Origin: Selenomonadaceae bacterium
GTDB taxonomy: Bacteria > Bacillota > Negativicutes > Selenomonadales > Selenomonadaceae
Direction of reading: 5' to 3'
Length of the DNA: 64,000 bases
Assembly: GCA_017518105.1 (NCBI GenBank)
Contig: JAFWWC010000029.1
Coordinates: forward strand, 1-64,000
Both the position numbers and the translations under genes were made by a program. Below, in pieces: positions 55,242 to 63,605 of the stretch (the stretch's first letter is position 1; each line of letters begins with the position of its first letter). The notes below the pieces were generated by a model. It made no database searches. It worked only from the letters and a program-made list of their open reading frames with translations, and was not told the DNA's origin.

Positions 55242-56563
55242 TTAAAAACGACATTAACCTGCAGAAACTAAGGAACGCAATCGACGAGTGCAAGACGATT
55301 AAGCTGACAGGCAAGGTTACGCAAGTCGTTGGGCTAGTCATCGAGACGCAGGGACCAGCCGTCAGCGTGGGCGAGCTGTGTTATATCACGTCGAAGATAC
55401 CGAACGTGCCGCCAATCCCAGCCGAGGTCGTCGGCTTCCGTGAAGGGTTCGTTATGCTCATGCCGATTGGCGAAATGCAAGGCGTCGGCCCTGGTTGCGA
55501 AGTCGTCGCCGCGCAAAAGATGTTGCAAGTCAAAGTCGGGCATGAACTCCTAGGGCGCGTGCTTGACGGCTTGGGCAATCCAATGGACGGACTAGGACCA
55601 ATTCTCTCGACGATTGAATATCCTTTGCAAGCTCCGCCGCCGCACCCGCTGAAACGTCCGAGGATTCATGATAGCCTTTATGTGGGCGTGCGTGCAGTCG
55701 ACGGACTTATCACAATGGGCGACGGGCAGAGAATTGGAATCATGGCGGGTTCGGGCGTCGGCAAGTCAACGCTCTTGTCGATGATTGCCCGCAACACCGA
55801 GGCGGATATAAGCGTTATAGCCCTAATCGGCGAGCGCGGTCGTGAGGTTCGTGACTTTATCGAACGTGACTTAGGCGAGGCGGGACTTAAACGAGCTGTC
55901 GTAGTCGTCGCAACTTCAGACCAGCCCGCACTTGTCCGCATAAAGGGCGCGATGACTGCTACTGCCATTGCCGAATACTTCCGCGACCAAGGGCATAAGG
56001 TTATCTTGATGATGGATTCGGTTACGCGCTTTGCTATGGCTCAACGTGAGGTCGGTTTGACGATTGGGGAGCCGCCCGCCACCCGTGGTTATACTCCGTC
56101 GGTCTTTGCACTCTTGCCGAGGCTGCTTGAGCGGGCTGGCACGTCCGATACGGGGTCAATCACGGGGATTTATACCGTGCTAGTTGACGGCGACGACATG
56201 AACGAGCCGATTGCCGACGCCGTGCGCTCAATCCTAGACGGGCACATTGTCCTTAGCCGAGCAATCGCCGCGCAAAATCATTTCCCCGCTATCGACGTTT
56301 TGGGAAGCGTCAGCCGTGTTATGGTCGAGGTCGTCACTAAAGAGCACCTGCAAGCCGCTCAGAGAATGCGAGCGTTGATGGCGGTTTACAAGGACGCCGA
56401 AGACTTGATTCACATTGGCGCGTACGTTAAGGGGTCGAGCAAGCGCATTGACGAGGCGATTGGCAAGATTGACGCTATTAACGAATTTCTCTGCCAGGGC
56501 ATTTTCGAGGTCGATACCTACGACGTGACTAAGCAGAAACTCATGAGGATAACCGGTAAGTGA
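55238..56563 (+). CDS. fliI: Flagellum-specific ATP synthase FliI
   Basis: A 441-residue export ATPase. The Walker A GSGVGKSTL is near residue 172, followed by GERGREVRDFIERDLGEAGL, and the Walker B region ILMMDSVTRFAMAQREVGL. GEPPATRGYTPSVFALLPRLLERAG is diagnostic. The ATG at 55238 overlaps the toxin stop by 4 bp; GGAG lies 6 bp upstream inside the toxin gene. Confidence 0.95.
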   Translation: MIKNDINLQKLRNAIDECKTIKLTGKVTQVVGLVIETQGPAVSVGELCYITSKIPNVPPIPAEVVGFREGFVMLMPIGEMQGVGPGCEVVAAQKMLQVKVGHELLGRVLDGLGNPMDGLGPILSTIEYPLQAPPPHPLKRPRIHDSLYVGVRAVDGLITMGDGQRIGIMAGSGVGKSTLLSMIARNTEADISVIALIGERGREVRDFIERDLGEAGLKRAVVVVATSDQPALVRIKGAMTATAIAEYFRDQGHKVILMMDSVTRFAMAQREVGLTIGEPPATRGYTPSVFALLPRLLERAGTSDTGSITGIYTVLVDGDDMNEPIADAVRSILDGHIVLSRAIAAQNHFPAIDVLGSVSRVMVEVVTKEHLQAAQRMRALMAVYKDAEDLIHIGAYVKGSSKRIDEAIGKIDAINEFLCQGIFEVDTYDVTKQKLMRITGK

Positions 56564-56564
56564 C

Positions 56565-57011
56565 ATGAAGAAATTTAAGTTCCAACTCGAAACGCTGTTG
56601 AAGGTCACCAAGCGCAAGAAGGACGATGCCGAGATGAAATTTGCCGAGGCGTCGCGCAAGCTGGAAGAGCAACGCGCTAAGTTGCAAGGCTTGCTACGCG
56701 AGCTAGCCGAGGGGCAAGAGGAATTCGCCGACAAGACCAGCGAGGGCAAGACAGTCACGGTCGGAGTTATCATGACGTACAACAGCTTTTTTAATTGGAA
56801 GCGCAAGCAGATTGAACAGCAACAAGACGTCGTGTTGAAGGCGACGCAGGATAAACAGCAGAAGCTAAAAATTCTAATGCAGCTGATGACGTATCTTAAA
56901 AGTATCGAACAGCTCAAGGAGAAGCGGCGCAACGAGTACAACGCGGAAGTGCTTTTCGAGGAACAAAAGATGCTTGACGAGATTGGACTTCAGCTGTCGA
57001 TGAGAAAATAG
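56565..57011 (+). CDS. fliJ: Flagellar export protein FliJ
   Basis: A 148-residue coiled-coil chaperone-escort of the export ATPase. The start MKKFKFQLETLLKVTKRKKDDAE and the continuous heptad pattern are typical of FliJ. It follows the fliI stop immediately. Confidence 0.9.
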   Translation: MKKFKFQLETLLKVTKRKKDDAEMKFAEASRKLEEQRAKLQGLLRELAEGQEEFADKTSEGKTVTVGVIMTYNSFFNWKRKQIEQQQDVVLKATQDKQQKLKILMQLMTYLKSIEQLKEKRRNEYNAEVLFEEQKMLDEIGLQLSMRK

Positions 57012-57023
57012 GAGTGAGGAAAG

Positions 57024-57980
57024 TTGATTGAGATTCAGCCGATTGAACGCGTGGATATGACACAGCGGGTTGACCAAGTTCGTCGTCGAATTGCGGCGAT
57101 AGAAAAGATGATTGGTCTTAATGGCGTGGACTTCCAAGCGACACTTGAGCGGGAAATTGCTCGGCAGGCGGCAGTCAGTCCCGTTAAGCCGACGCAAGCC
57201 GCTGATAAAGTTCAGAAGGTGCCGGGCGTAACTCAACCCGTCAATGAGAACGACGCGGCGAACTCCGCTAAGGTGTCGCAAGCCCTGCGCGAGGTTCCGA
57301 AGGTCGAGACTAATCAGCCCGCACAGAATCCTTTGCCTGGTTCGGAGGCATTGCCGGGTAAGATTAATCAGCCGCCTAAGATTGAACGCGTGGAAGTGCC
57401 CGACGCCGAGCTTAAGGTTCCTAGCCGCGAGGAAAAAGTTTTCGAGGACAACTTTAACGGCAGGGACGCTGAGATTATCCCCACGGAAGATTTAATCATG
57501 CAGACCGCTGACGCTTACGGCGTTGACCCGCAGATAGTCAAGGGCATTGTCGAGTTCATCAATCAAAGGCAACACACGCCCGCACAGGTTGAGCCGCCAG
57601 TCGAGGAGGCTTCGTCCGTTGAAGAGTTAATCGCGCAGAAGGCTTTTGAGTATGGCGTTGACCCGCAACTCGTCCGCGCCATTGCCATTGCCGAATCCGA
57701 TATGAATCAAGATGAGATTTCCCCCGTCGGCGCGATTGGCGTTATGCAACTGATGCCAGAGACCGCCGCGGGTTTGGGCGTCGACCCCTACGACACGAAT
57801 GAAAACGTTGACGGCGGCACGCGCTATCTTAAGCAAATGCTTGACACCTTCGACGGCAATGTACCCTTGGCAGTCGCCGCCTACAACGCCGGACCTGGTG
57901 CAGTCAAACGCTACGGAGGCATTCCGCCCTATTCCGAGACGCAAAGTTATGTCGGGCGCGTAATGGATATGTACAGATGA
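57024..57980 (+). CDS. Lytic transglycosylase (SLT domain) in the flagellar operon
   Basis: A 318-residue protein with an N-terminal region resembling flagellar operon proteins, a Pro/Glu-rich linker (about 60-150) and a C-terminal SLT domain (about 205-318). The catalytic glutamate is in [28 protein letters not shown], followed by [29 protein letters not shown] weak half-copy of the domain start lies at about 155-180 ([20 protein letters not shown]). It probably opens peptidoglycan for rod assembly, as FlgJ does elsewhere. The TTG start follows GGAGTGAGG. No signal peptide is seen, so export may use the flagellar system. Confidence 0.88.
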   Translation: MIEIQPIERVDMTQRVDQVRRRIAAIEKMIGLNGVDFQATLEREIARQAAVSPVKPTQAADKVQKVPGVTQPVNENDAANSAKVSQALREVPKVETNQPAQNPLPGSEALPGKINQPPKIERVEVPDAELKVPSREEKVFEDNFNGRDAEIIPTEDLIMQTADAYGVDPQIVKGIVEFINQRQHTPAQVEPPVEEASSVEELIAQKAFEYGVDPQLVRAIAIAESDMNQDEISPVGAIGVMQLMPETAAGLGVDPYDTNENVDGGTRYLKQMLDTFDGNVPLAVAAYNAGPGAVKRYGGIPPYSETQSYVGRVMDMYR

Positions 57981-58621
57981 AGAAAATCCTTTTGACAATC
58001 TGCACGGTGCTCCTCATGTCGTCGAGTGCGTTTGCCGCGGAAGAACCTTTTACGGATAAGTTCATACTGTGGACGCCTCACCGCGACGAATTGATTGACG
58101 AGTACACGATTAAGCACTACGGAATGATTTGCCGCGAGATAACTCCTCAAGCGGTCGTGGTTCACTGGACGGCGTTTGGAACGCTCGAATCGGTTTGGAA
58201 ATATTTTTACGCCGAGGAAATGCCTGACGACGAAGGCAGATTAAATGTCGCGTCTCAATTCATAGTTGACCGTGACGGGACGACTTGGCGGCTTATGCCC
58301 GAAACGAATTTTGCGCGGCACATCATCGGCTACAATCATTGCGCAATCGGGATTGAAAACGTCGGCGGCTATGACGGGCGCGAGGATTTAACAGAAGCTC
58401 AGCTTGCCGCGAACGTCCGCTTGATAAAATATCTGCACGCGAAGTATCCGACGATAAAATATGTCTTCGGGCACTATCAACAGGACGCGGCGCGGGCAAG
58501 CGGACTTTTTATCGAACACGTTCCCGATTACTACGCCATTAAGACTGACCCTGGCAAAATTTTTATGAGCGGCTTAAGAGAACAACTGGAAGAGGATGGA
58601 TTAATTTTCTATGACCCTTGA
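57977..58621 (+). CDS. Secreted N-acetylmuramoyl-L-alanine amidase (amidase_2 type)
   Basis: A 214-residue peptidoglycan amidase with a signal peptide (about 1-20, [20 protein letters not shown]). Zinc ligands fit [10 protein letters not shown] (about residue 55) and the late [12 protein letters not shown], with the family motif [26 protein letters not shown] and IGIENVGG. It is coupled to the transglycosylase gene by an ATGA overlap and ends 11 bp inside the azlC start, so cell-wall remodelling is tied to the flagellar unit. Confidence 0.9.
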   Translation: MKKILLTICTVLLMSSSAFAAEEPFTDKFILWTPHRDELIDEYTIKHYGMICREITPQAVVVHWTAFGTLESVWKYFYAEEMPDDEGRLNVASQFIVDRDGTTWRLMPETNFARHIIGYNHCAIGIENVGGYDGREDLTEAQLAANVRLIKYLHAKYPTIKYVFGHYQQDAARASGLFIEHVPDYYAIKTDPGKIFMSGLREQLEEDGLIFYDP

Positions 58622-59333
58622 AAATCGGCAGGCGTTGATTGATGGTCTACGCGACGGCACGCCGATTGGTTTAGGCTATTTTGTCGTGGGGTTCTCGTTG
58701 GGCATTGTCGCCAAATATGTCGGGCTTAGTCCGTTGCAAGGGTTCGTTATCAGCCTGCTAAACAATGCCTCGGCGGGCGAGTTCGCGGCGTTTACTGTCA
58801 TCGGCTCGGACGCGCCTTACCTTGAAATCGCCTTGATAACGCTGGTCGCCAATGCCCGCTACGTTCTGATGAGTGCGGTCTTAAGTCAGAAGTTTTCGCC
58901 CGATGCGCCGCTTTATCAAAGAATTTTTATCGGCTTCGCTGTGACGGACGAAATCTTTGGAATAACGATTGCACGCGGCGGACGCTGGCTCAATCCCTAT
59001 TACAACTACGGCGCAATGTTGACGGCTCTGCCTGGTTGGTCGTTGGGGACGGCTTGCGGAATCGTCGCTTGGAATTTCTTCTCGGAGGCGGCAGTCAGTG
59101 CGTTGAGCGTCGCGCTTTACGGAATGTTCCTTGCCGTGATAATCCCGCCCGCCCGCAAAGATAAAGTTATCGGCGGCTCGGTCGTCGTCAGTTTCCTTTT
59201 GAGCTACTTAGCCGCAGAATTTTTCCCTGACGTTTCGGCGGGCAATCGGACAATCATCTTGACGATATTAATCGCAGGGGCGGCGGCTATCCTTTATCCC
59301 GTCAAGGAGGACGATGATGACTCACGACATTAA
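58611..59333 (+). CDS. azlC: AzlC-family branched-chain amino acid exporter, large subunit
   Basis: A 240-residue membrane protein. The N-terminal LIDGLRDGTPIGLGYFVVGFSLGIVAK and the NNASAGEFAAFTVIG and VANARYVLMSAVLSQKF motifs are diagnostic of AzlC. About seven hydrophobic helices are visible. It pairs with azlD to export branched-chain amino acids or related compounds. The start overlaps the amidase end. Confidence 0.93.
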   Translation: MTLENRQALIDGLRDGTPIGLGYFVVGFSLGIVAKYVGLSPLQGFVISLLNNASAGEFAAFTVIGSDAPYLEIALITLVANARYVLMSAVLSQKFSPDAPLYQRIFIGFAVTDEIFGITIARGGRWLNPYYNYGAMLTALPGWSLGTACGIVAWNFFSEAAVSALSVALYGMFLAVIIPPARKDKVIGGSVVVSFLLSYLAAEFFPDVSAGNRTIILTILIAGAAAILYPVKEDDDDSRH

Positions 59334-59622
59334 CCTTTACATCTTGATAGCAAGCGCGGTGACCTTGGCGATAAAAATTCTTCCGCTTACGTTGATTCGC
59401 GGCGAAATAAAAAACGTCACGGTGCGTTCGTTCCTGCACTACGTGCCCTATGTGACCCTTGCAGTCATGACATTTCCCGCGATAGTCCACGCCACGCAGT
59501 CGCCAATATCGGGAGCCTTAGCACTGGTCGCGGGCATATCGGCGGCTTGGTTCGGCGCAAGCCTCTTCAAGGTCGCATTGCTCTGTTGCTCGGTTGTCTT
59601 CGTCACAGAACTATTTATTTAA
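59317..59622 (+). CDS. azlD: AzlD-family branched-chain amino acid exporter, small subunit
   Basis: A roughly 101-residue membrane protein with three or four helices. ASAVTLAIKILPLTLIRG, RSFLHYVPYVTLAVMTFPAI and AWFGASLFKVALL are typical of AzlD. The ATG six bases after GGAGG is used; another lies three bases earlier. It overlaps the azlC end. Confidence 0.9.
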   Translation: MTHDINLYILIASAVTLAIKILPLTLIRGEIKNVTVRSFLHYVPYVTLAVMTFPAIVHATQSPISGALALVAGISAAWFGASLFKVALLCCSVVFVTELFI

Positions 59623-59697
59623 CATAAGAGAAGACAACATACATAAGCTTTTGGGAATCAACCAGAAGCTTTCATTTATTTTAGGAGAGTGAGACTC

Positions 59698-60237
59698 ATG
59701 CAGTATAAGTGCAAGCTGACGGTTATCGATAAGAAGGTTTTCGACGACCTGCAGGAAAAATATTTGGCTGACCCGCAGTCGGGCGCGTGTCCTTTCTATG
59801 AAGTCGGCGCGGAATATCTCTTTGAACGTTACGGCGACGAGGACACTTTTTGGACGCAGGGCAAAGGCGCACATTGCTCCGAGGCGTGGGATTGTTTCAG
59901 CCGCTATGTTTATACGGCTCTGCAGGGCGGTTCGATTATGCGCGGCTGGACGAACGACGAACACATGATGATTGCCTGTTGCAACGATGGAACACGTCCG
60001 GTTATCTTCAAGATTGAACGCCTTGATTATAAGGTTGTTTATGTCGACGCGGACGCTTACGAGCAAAAGTTAATCGCCGACGCTCTCAAGACTTTGGACG
60101 GTGTGACGGACGCGGCTTATCGGGCGGACAAAAATTTTATCGAAGTCTTCATGGATAGGAATCACGGGGTAAGCGACGAGAAAATTATCAAAGCGGTTAA
60201 ACTCGTTGGCGCGTTCAAAGTCAATCTGATTGATTAG
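59698..60237 (+). CDS. TIGR04076-family protein with a C-terminal HMA-like domain (179 aa)
   Basis: The N-terminal part (about 1-100: MQYKCKLTVIDKKVFDDLQ, CPFYEVGAEYLFER, WTNDEHMMIACCNDGTRPVIFKIER) matches the TIGR04076 family of unknown function, with conserved cysteines. Residues about 110-179 (YEQKLIADALKTLDGVTDAAYRAD onward) look like a ferredoxin-like, heavy-metal-associated fold without its CxxC. A role in metal or redox handling is possible but unproven. The ATG ten bases after AGGAG is used. It lies 10 bp before rsmB. Confidence 0.75.
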   Translation: MQYKCKLTVIDKKVFDDLQEKYLADPQSGACPFYEVGAEYLFERYGDEDTFWTQGKGAHCSEAWDCFSRYVYTALQGGSIMRGWTNDEHMMIACCNDGTRPVIFKIERLDYKVVYVDADAYEQKLIADALKTLDGVTDAAYRADKNFIEVFMDRNHGVSDEKIIKAVKLVGAFKVNLID

Positions 60238-60247
60238 GAGGCAAGCA

Positions 60248-61528
60248 TTGGATAAGGTAAGATTAGCGGCAACGAAGATTATCTGCGACGTGACAACTAA
60301 GGGCGCGTGGGCTAACGTGGCACTGGCGCAGATGTTGCGGCAAGAGAAGTTCAGCGACTTGGACAGAAAGTTTTGCACGGAGCTTGTTTACGGCACAGTC
60401 AAAGCGGGCGCGTCACTCGATTGGAAAATTTCAAAGTATCTCAAGCGTCCGCTCGCCAAGGTCGACGAGAAAATTTTAGCCGTCCTGCGCGTGGGGCTTT
60501 ATCAAATCTTCTTCCTCGATAGGGTTCCGAACTCGGCGGCGGTCAATGAATCGGTGGAGCTGGCAAAAAAATTCTGCGGGCTGAGTGCGTCAAAGTTCGT
60601 CAACGGCGTCATGCGTTCGGCGGTGCGTGAGCCTCATAAGTCAGACTTCCCGACGGGCGACGACTTACAATCGCTGGCGTTGCGGACGTTCCACCCGCTG
60701 TGGCTCGTCAAGTTATTCGTTGAGGAATTCGGATTGGAGGCGGCTAAACAACTGCTTGCCTTTGACAACACCGACCCGCCGCTTTGCTTGCGCGTGAACT
60801 GCCTAAAGTCGACCCGCGAAGAAATCTTAGACGCGCTGAAAAATTTCGGAGTGCAAGCTGAGCCGTCGACGCTCGCGCCCGAAGGAATCATCTGCACGGG
60901 GCATGGGGCTTTGGATAAGTTTCAACCGCTCCGCGCTGGTCTCTGTCAGGTACAGGACGAAAGCTCTATGACTGCGGCGAGGCTTCTCAATCCTGCGGCG
61001 GGCGAATTCGTCATTGACTGTTGCGCGGCACCGGGCGGCAAGTCTACGCACCTTGCCGAGCTTATGAACAATCGCGGACGAATCATCGCGGCGGACATTT
61101 ACGAGACTAAGCTTGAGCGTATCAAACAGAACGCCGCCCGCCTTGGCATTAAGATTATCGAGCCGCTGTTGATTGACGCCCGCGAGCTTGGCGATAAGTT
61201 CTTTGGGCAAGCCGATAAAGTTTTGGTAGACGCGCCGTGTTCGGGCTTGGGCGTGCTTAGGCGTAAGGCGGATTTGCGTTGGCGGAAGACTTCGGACGAG
61301 GACTTGCCGACGTTGCAAGGAGAAATCCTATTGAGTGCGGCGAAGGCTCTAAAGCGCGGCGGAACTCTGCTTTACAGCACATGCACAATCACGCGGCGAG
61401 AAAATCAAGAGGTCGTAGAAAAGTTTCTATCGGCGCACGAAGACTTTAAGCTAATCGAGATGCAAACGCTCCTACCGCACGTCACGAACACCGACGGATT
61501 CTTTTCCGCCAAGCTGACCAAAGAATAA
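60248..61528 (+). CDS. rsmB: 16S rRNA (cytosine-967-C5)-methyltransferase
   Basis: A 426-residue enzyme. The N-terminal NusB-like domain (about 1-135; RKFCTELVYGTVKAG, DRVPNSAAVNESVELAKK) is followed by the NOL1/NOP2 SAM domain: CQVQDESSMTAARLLNP, DCCAAPGGKSTHLAELM, DAPCSGLGVLRRKADLRW and YSTCTITRRENQEVVEKFL with both active cysteines. The TTG start after TAGGAGGC is used. Its usual partners (def, fmt) are not adjacent. Confidence 0.94.
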   Translation: MDKVRLAATKIICDVTTKGAWANVALAQMLRQEKFSDLDRKFCTELVYGTVKAGASLDWKISKYLKRPLAKVDEKILAVLRVGLYQIFFLDRVPNSAAVNESVELAKKFCGLSASKFVNGVMRSAVREPHKSDFPTGDDLQSLALRTFHPLWLVKLFVEEFGLEAAKQLLAFDNTDPPLCLRVNCLKSTREEILDALKNFGVQAEPSTLAPEGIICTGHGALDKFQPLRAGLCQVQDESSMTAARLLNPAAGEFVIDCCAAPGGKSTHLAELMNNRGRIIAADIYETKLERIKQNAARLGIKIIEPLLIDARELGDKFFGQADKVLVDAPCSGLGVLRRKADLRWRKTSDEDLPTLQGEILLSAAKALKRGGTLLYSTCTITRRENQEVVEKFLSAHEDFKLIEMQTLLPHVTNTDGFFSAKLTKE

Positions 61529-61577
61529 AGGCGAGCAAACAATAACGAACGCGACATGAATCAATAACGATTGCGCA

Positions 61578-61605
61578 TTGCCAAAAATTTTCGCTGTGCT
61601 ATAAT
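61578..61605 (+). promoter_or_regulatory. Promoter of the twin small membrane protein genes
   Basis: TTGCCA at 61578-61583 and TATAAT at 61600-61605 are separated by 16 bp. Transcription would begin at about 61612, at a perfect 12-bp palindrome TTCCCAAGGGAA (61614-61625). Confidence 0.65.
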
Positions 61606-61658
61606 TCGCGCTGTTCCCAAGGGAATGGGACGACATCCTAAGACAGGAGGCAATCATC

Positions 61659-61772
61659 ATGAAGAAACTTTTCAAAGAGAACGCGGCGATTTTGGTATTC
61701 AGCACCGGATTGTTCAGCGCGTCGCTGGTAGTCGGGCTGGTAGTCCTCTACGGTCTCGAAAAAATCTTTTGA
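61659..61772 (+). CDS. Small single-helix membrane protein A (37 aa)
   Basis: A 37-residue frame: a basic N-terminus (MKKLFKEN), one hydrophobic helix with STGLFSASLVVGLVVLYG, and a short charged end (LEKIF). ACAGGAGG lies 8 bp before the ATG and a consensus promoter lies upstream. It is clearly related to the next frame (MKK-F, STG-F--SL-VGL-LVY), so the pair is a tandem duplication kept under selection. I know no named family. It may be a regulatory small membrane protein or a toxin. Confidence 0.7.
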   Translation: MKKLFKENAAILVFSTGLFSASLVVGLVVLYGLEKIF

Positions 61773-61813
61773 TAGCTTCACGCTCGAAACTTTGAGCAAA
61801 GGAGGCATTGACT

Positions 61814-61921
61814 ATGAAGAAAATCTTCAGCGACAGTGTCTTGACGGTGAGCACAGGAATCTTTGCTTGCTCGCTGGCAGTCGGTCTGGCACTGGTCTAC
61901 GCATTCGATAAAATGATTTGA
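61814..61921 (+). CDS. Small single-helix membrane protein B (35 aa)
   Basis: A 35-residue frame (MKKIFSDSVLTVSTGIFACS onward, ending in FDKMI) related to protein A. Its ribosome site AAAGGAGG is 8 bp before the ATG. It lies 41 bp after A and is probably on the same transcript, which would run to the terminator at 62001. Confidence 0.7.
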   Translation: MKKIFSDSVLTVSTGIFACSLAVGLALVYAFDKMI

Positions 61922-62000
61922 CCGACGACCTCCCCCATTTAAGCGGCAACTTGAAGCCGTAAGATAGAACTTTAACATAATCCCTCCCTAAAAAAATTTC

Positions 62001-62027
62001 CCCGTTCACGTGAGCGGGGAGTTTTTT
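62001..62027. terminator. Bidirectional terminator after the small membrane protein genes
   Basis: CCCCGTTCAC pairs with GTGAGCGGGG, followed by a T-run on the plus strand and preceded by an A-run. It would also serve the converging FtsZ-like gene. Confidence 0.85.
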
Positions 62028-62857
62028 TATTTCCGTGTGCAGATGATAGACGCGAAGACTTTTTCGGCTAGCAATGGGACGACTTCGGCTCGTGAAGTGA
62101 ATTCGGCTTCGGCTGGCAGTTGCGCCTTGATGAATTTGTTCGCGGCGTCGATTTCGCTTTTAGATAAAGGATTGCCACTCGTCAGCCTAAGGAAAACTTT
62201 ATGCGCTGTCTTGAGTTCGTCTTCTTCGAGCGTCGGAAACTTCGCGGCGACTTTAACGGCGTCAAGGGCGGTGTTCGCCTCGCCGTAGCCAAACGCCGCA
62301 TTTCCGAACTTTAAATCCTTAAGCTCTAGAAGAATCTTCACGCCCTGACAAAAGACATCGTCGGCAACGTCAAAGAGTTCATGCAGGGCGATTTGCGGCT
62401 GATTGATTCGGAAGACAAAGAACTTTTCGGCGGGCACGGCAAAGAGCGTATCGACCTTGCCGAGCAGATTGTTTATCGTATAAGCGGCGTTGCTCTTGCG
62501 TGAAAAGTTTTCGAGTATCGACGGCTTGCAGACAAAAGCAACGGTCGCGGCGTCGTAGGTCTTAGCGTAGGACATGATGATTGGAATCGCCGAGCGAGCC
62601 GCATTGCCCGCCAGCCCCGCCACGATGATAATCACTTTGGCACCGTCCAGGGCGTCGAAGATGCTTTTGTAAATAATCGTCAAGTCGCGGTTGAGGAAAA
62701 CATTTTTCCGCGCCGCACTCGTCAGCATAATGTTTTCGTCGTTGCCAATCGCGATGAACTCGACGGACTTATCCTTGCCGACGCCCGCTTGAATCAGTTT
62801 GCTAATCGTCTTCGCGCCGCCCTCGCCCACGCCGACGATTTTAATCTTAGTGTTCAT
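62027..62857 (-). CDS. Degenerate FtsZ-like protein (tubulin fold, GTPase motifs lost)
   Basis: A 276-residue protein whose order of elements follows FtsZ: IKIVGVGEGGAKT (5-17) for the first glycine loop, VEFIAIGND (32-40), IVAGLAG (78-84), ATVAFVCKP (104-112), KVDTLFAVP (134-142), LFDVADDVFCQGV (161-173) and FGYGEANTALDAV (189-201). The GGGTGTG signature is replaced by GLAGNAARSA (81-90), and the T7 loop with its catalytic aspartates is missing. GTP hydrolysis is therefore unlikely. There is no conserved C-terminal FtsA/ZipA peptide. It is coupled to the phosphatase gene (15-bp gap). Confidence 0.78.
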   Translation of the reverse strand: MNTKIKIVGVGEGGAKTISKLIQAGVGKDKSVEFIAIGNDENIMLTSAARKNVFLNRDLTIIYKSIFDALDGAKVIIIVAGLAGNAARSAIPIIMSYAKTYDAATVAFVCKPSILENFSRKSNAAYTINNLLGKVDTLFAVPAEKFFVFRINQPQIALHELFDVADDVFCQGVKILLELKDLKFGNAAFGYGEANTALDAVKVAAKFPTLEEDELKTAHKVFLRLTSGNPLSKSEIDAANKFIKAQLPAEAEFTSRAEVVPLLAEKVFASIICTRK

Positions 62858-62872
62858 GAAACTTTCTCCCCG

Positions 62873-63541
62873 TCAATCGCTTTGCCAAATCGTGCCGCTC
62901 AAGATGTCCATGCAAGAAATCTTCCCGTCCCGCATGAACGAGCCCGTATCCAAGAGCGTGATTTTGTTCCAAAGCCGAATCGGATAATAGCGGTTGCGTT
63001 CGATAAAGGGCGTAGGCGTGTGTCCGCAGATGATATTCGCCGAACCTCGATAGCCGTTATAGAACTCCTCGCGAATCCAAAGCAACGACTCTTCGTCCTG
63101 CTCCTCAAGTGGCTTATTCGGCTTCAAGCCCGCGTGCACGAAGATATAATCCTCGTCGCCGACCGTCATCTTGTGATAAAGCGGGCGGTCGTTTATGAAC
63201 CTCAGCGCGCGATTGAGTTCTTCCTCGTTGCACCACTTGTCTATCTCCGCCTTAGTCCTATCGCCGCCGTTGGGTAGCCATATCGCCGCCTGCGTGCCGC
63301 CGAGCAAGTAGTAATAAAGCATCATCTGTTCATGATTGCCGCGCAGTGCCACGACGTTAGGAAGCTTGCTTATCCTCATCGCCCATTGCAGGCAGTGAAG
63401 ATTTTCGTTGCCGCGGTCTACGTAGTCGCCGAGCAGAATCAGGAAATCTTTCGAGCTGAAATTAATTTTGTTGAACACCGACGACAACCTATCAAACCGC
63501 CCGTGAATGTCTCCTATAGCCAAAATCCGTCGATAATTCAT
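62873..63541 (-). CDS. PPP-type serine/threonine protein phosphatase
   Basis: A 222-residue metallophosphoesterase with the PPP signature motifs GDIHGRFDRL (12-21), GDYVDRGNEN and RGNHEQMM, with later metal and phosphate ligands in FVHAGLKP and ICGHTPTP. Such small bacterial PP1-like enzymes remove phosphate from Ser, Thr or Tyr, or from Ap4A. It lies between the universal stress gene and the FtsZ-like gene in the same direction. Confidence 0.9.
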   Translation of the reverse strand: MNYRRILAIGDIHGRFDRLSSVFNKINFSSKDFLILLGDYVDRGNENLHCLQWAMRISKLPNVVALRGNHEQMMLYYYLLGGTQAAIWLPNGGDRTKAEIDKWCNEEELNRALRFINDRPLYHKMTVGDEDYIFVHAGLKPNKPLEEQDEESLLWIREEFYNGYRGSANIICGHTPTPFIERNRYYPIRLWNKITLLDTGSFMRDGKISCMDILSGTIWQSD

Positions 63542-63605
63542 CGCCGCGCCTCCAAACTTTAATCTTTGCGCTGATTATTTCTGTCAACGGAGGAATTATC
63601 CTGCC

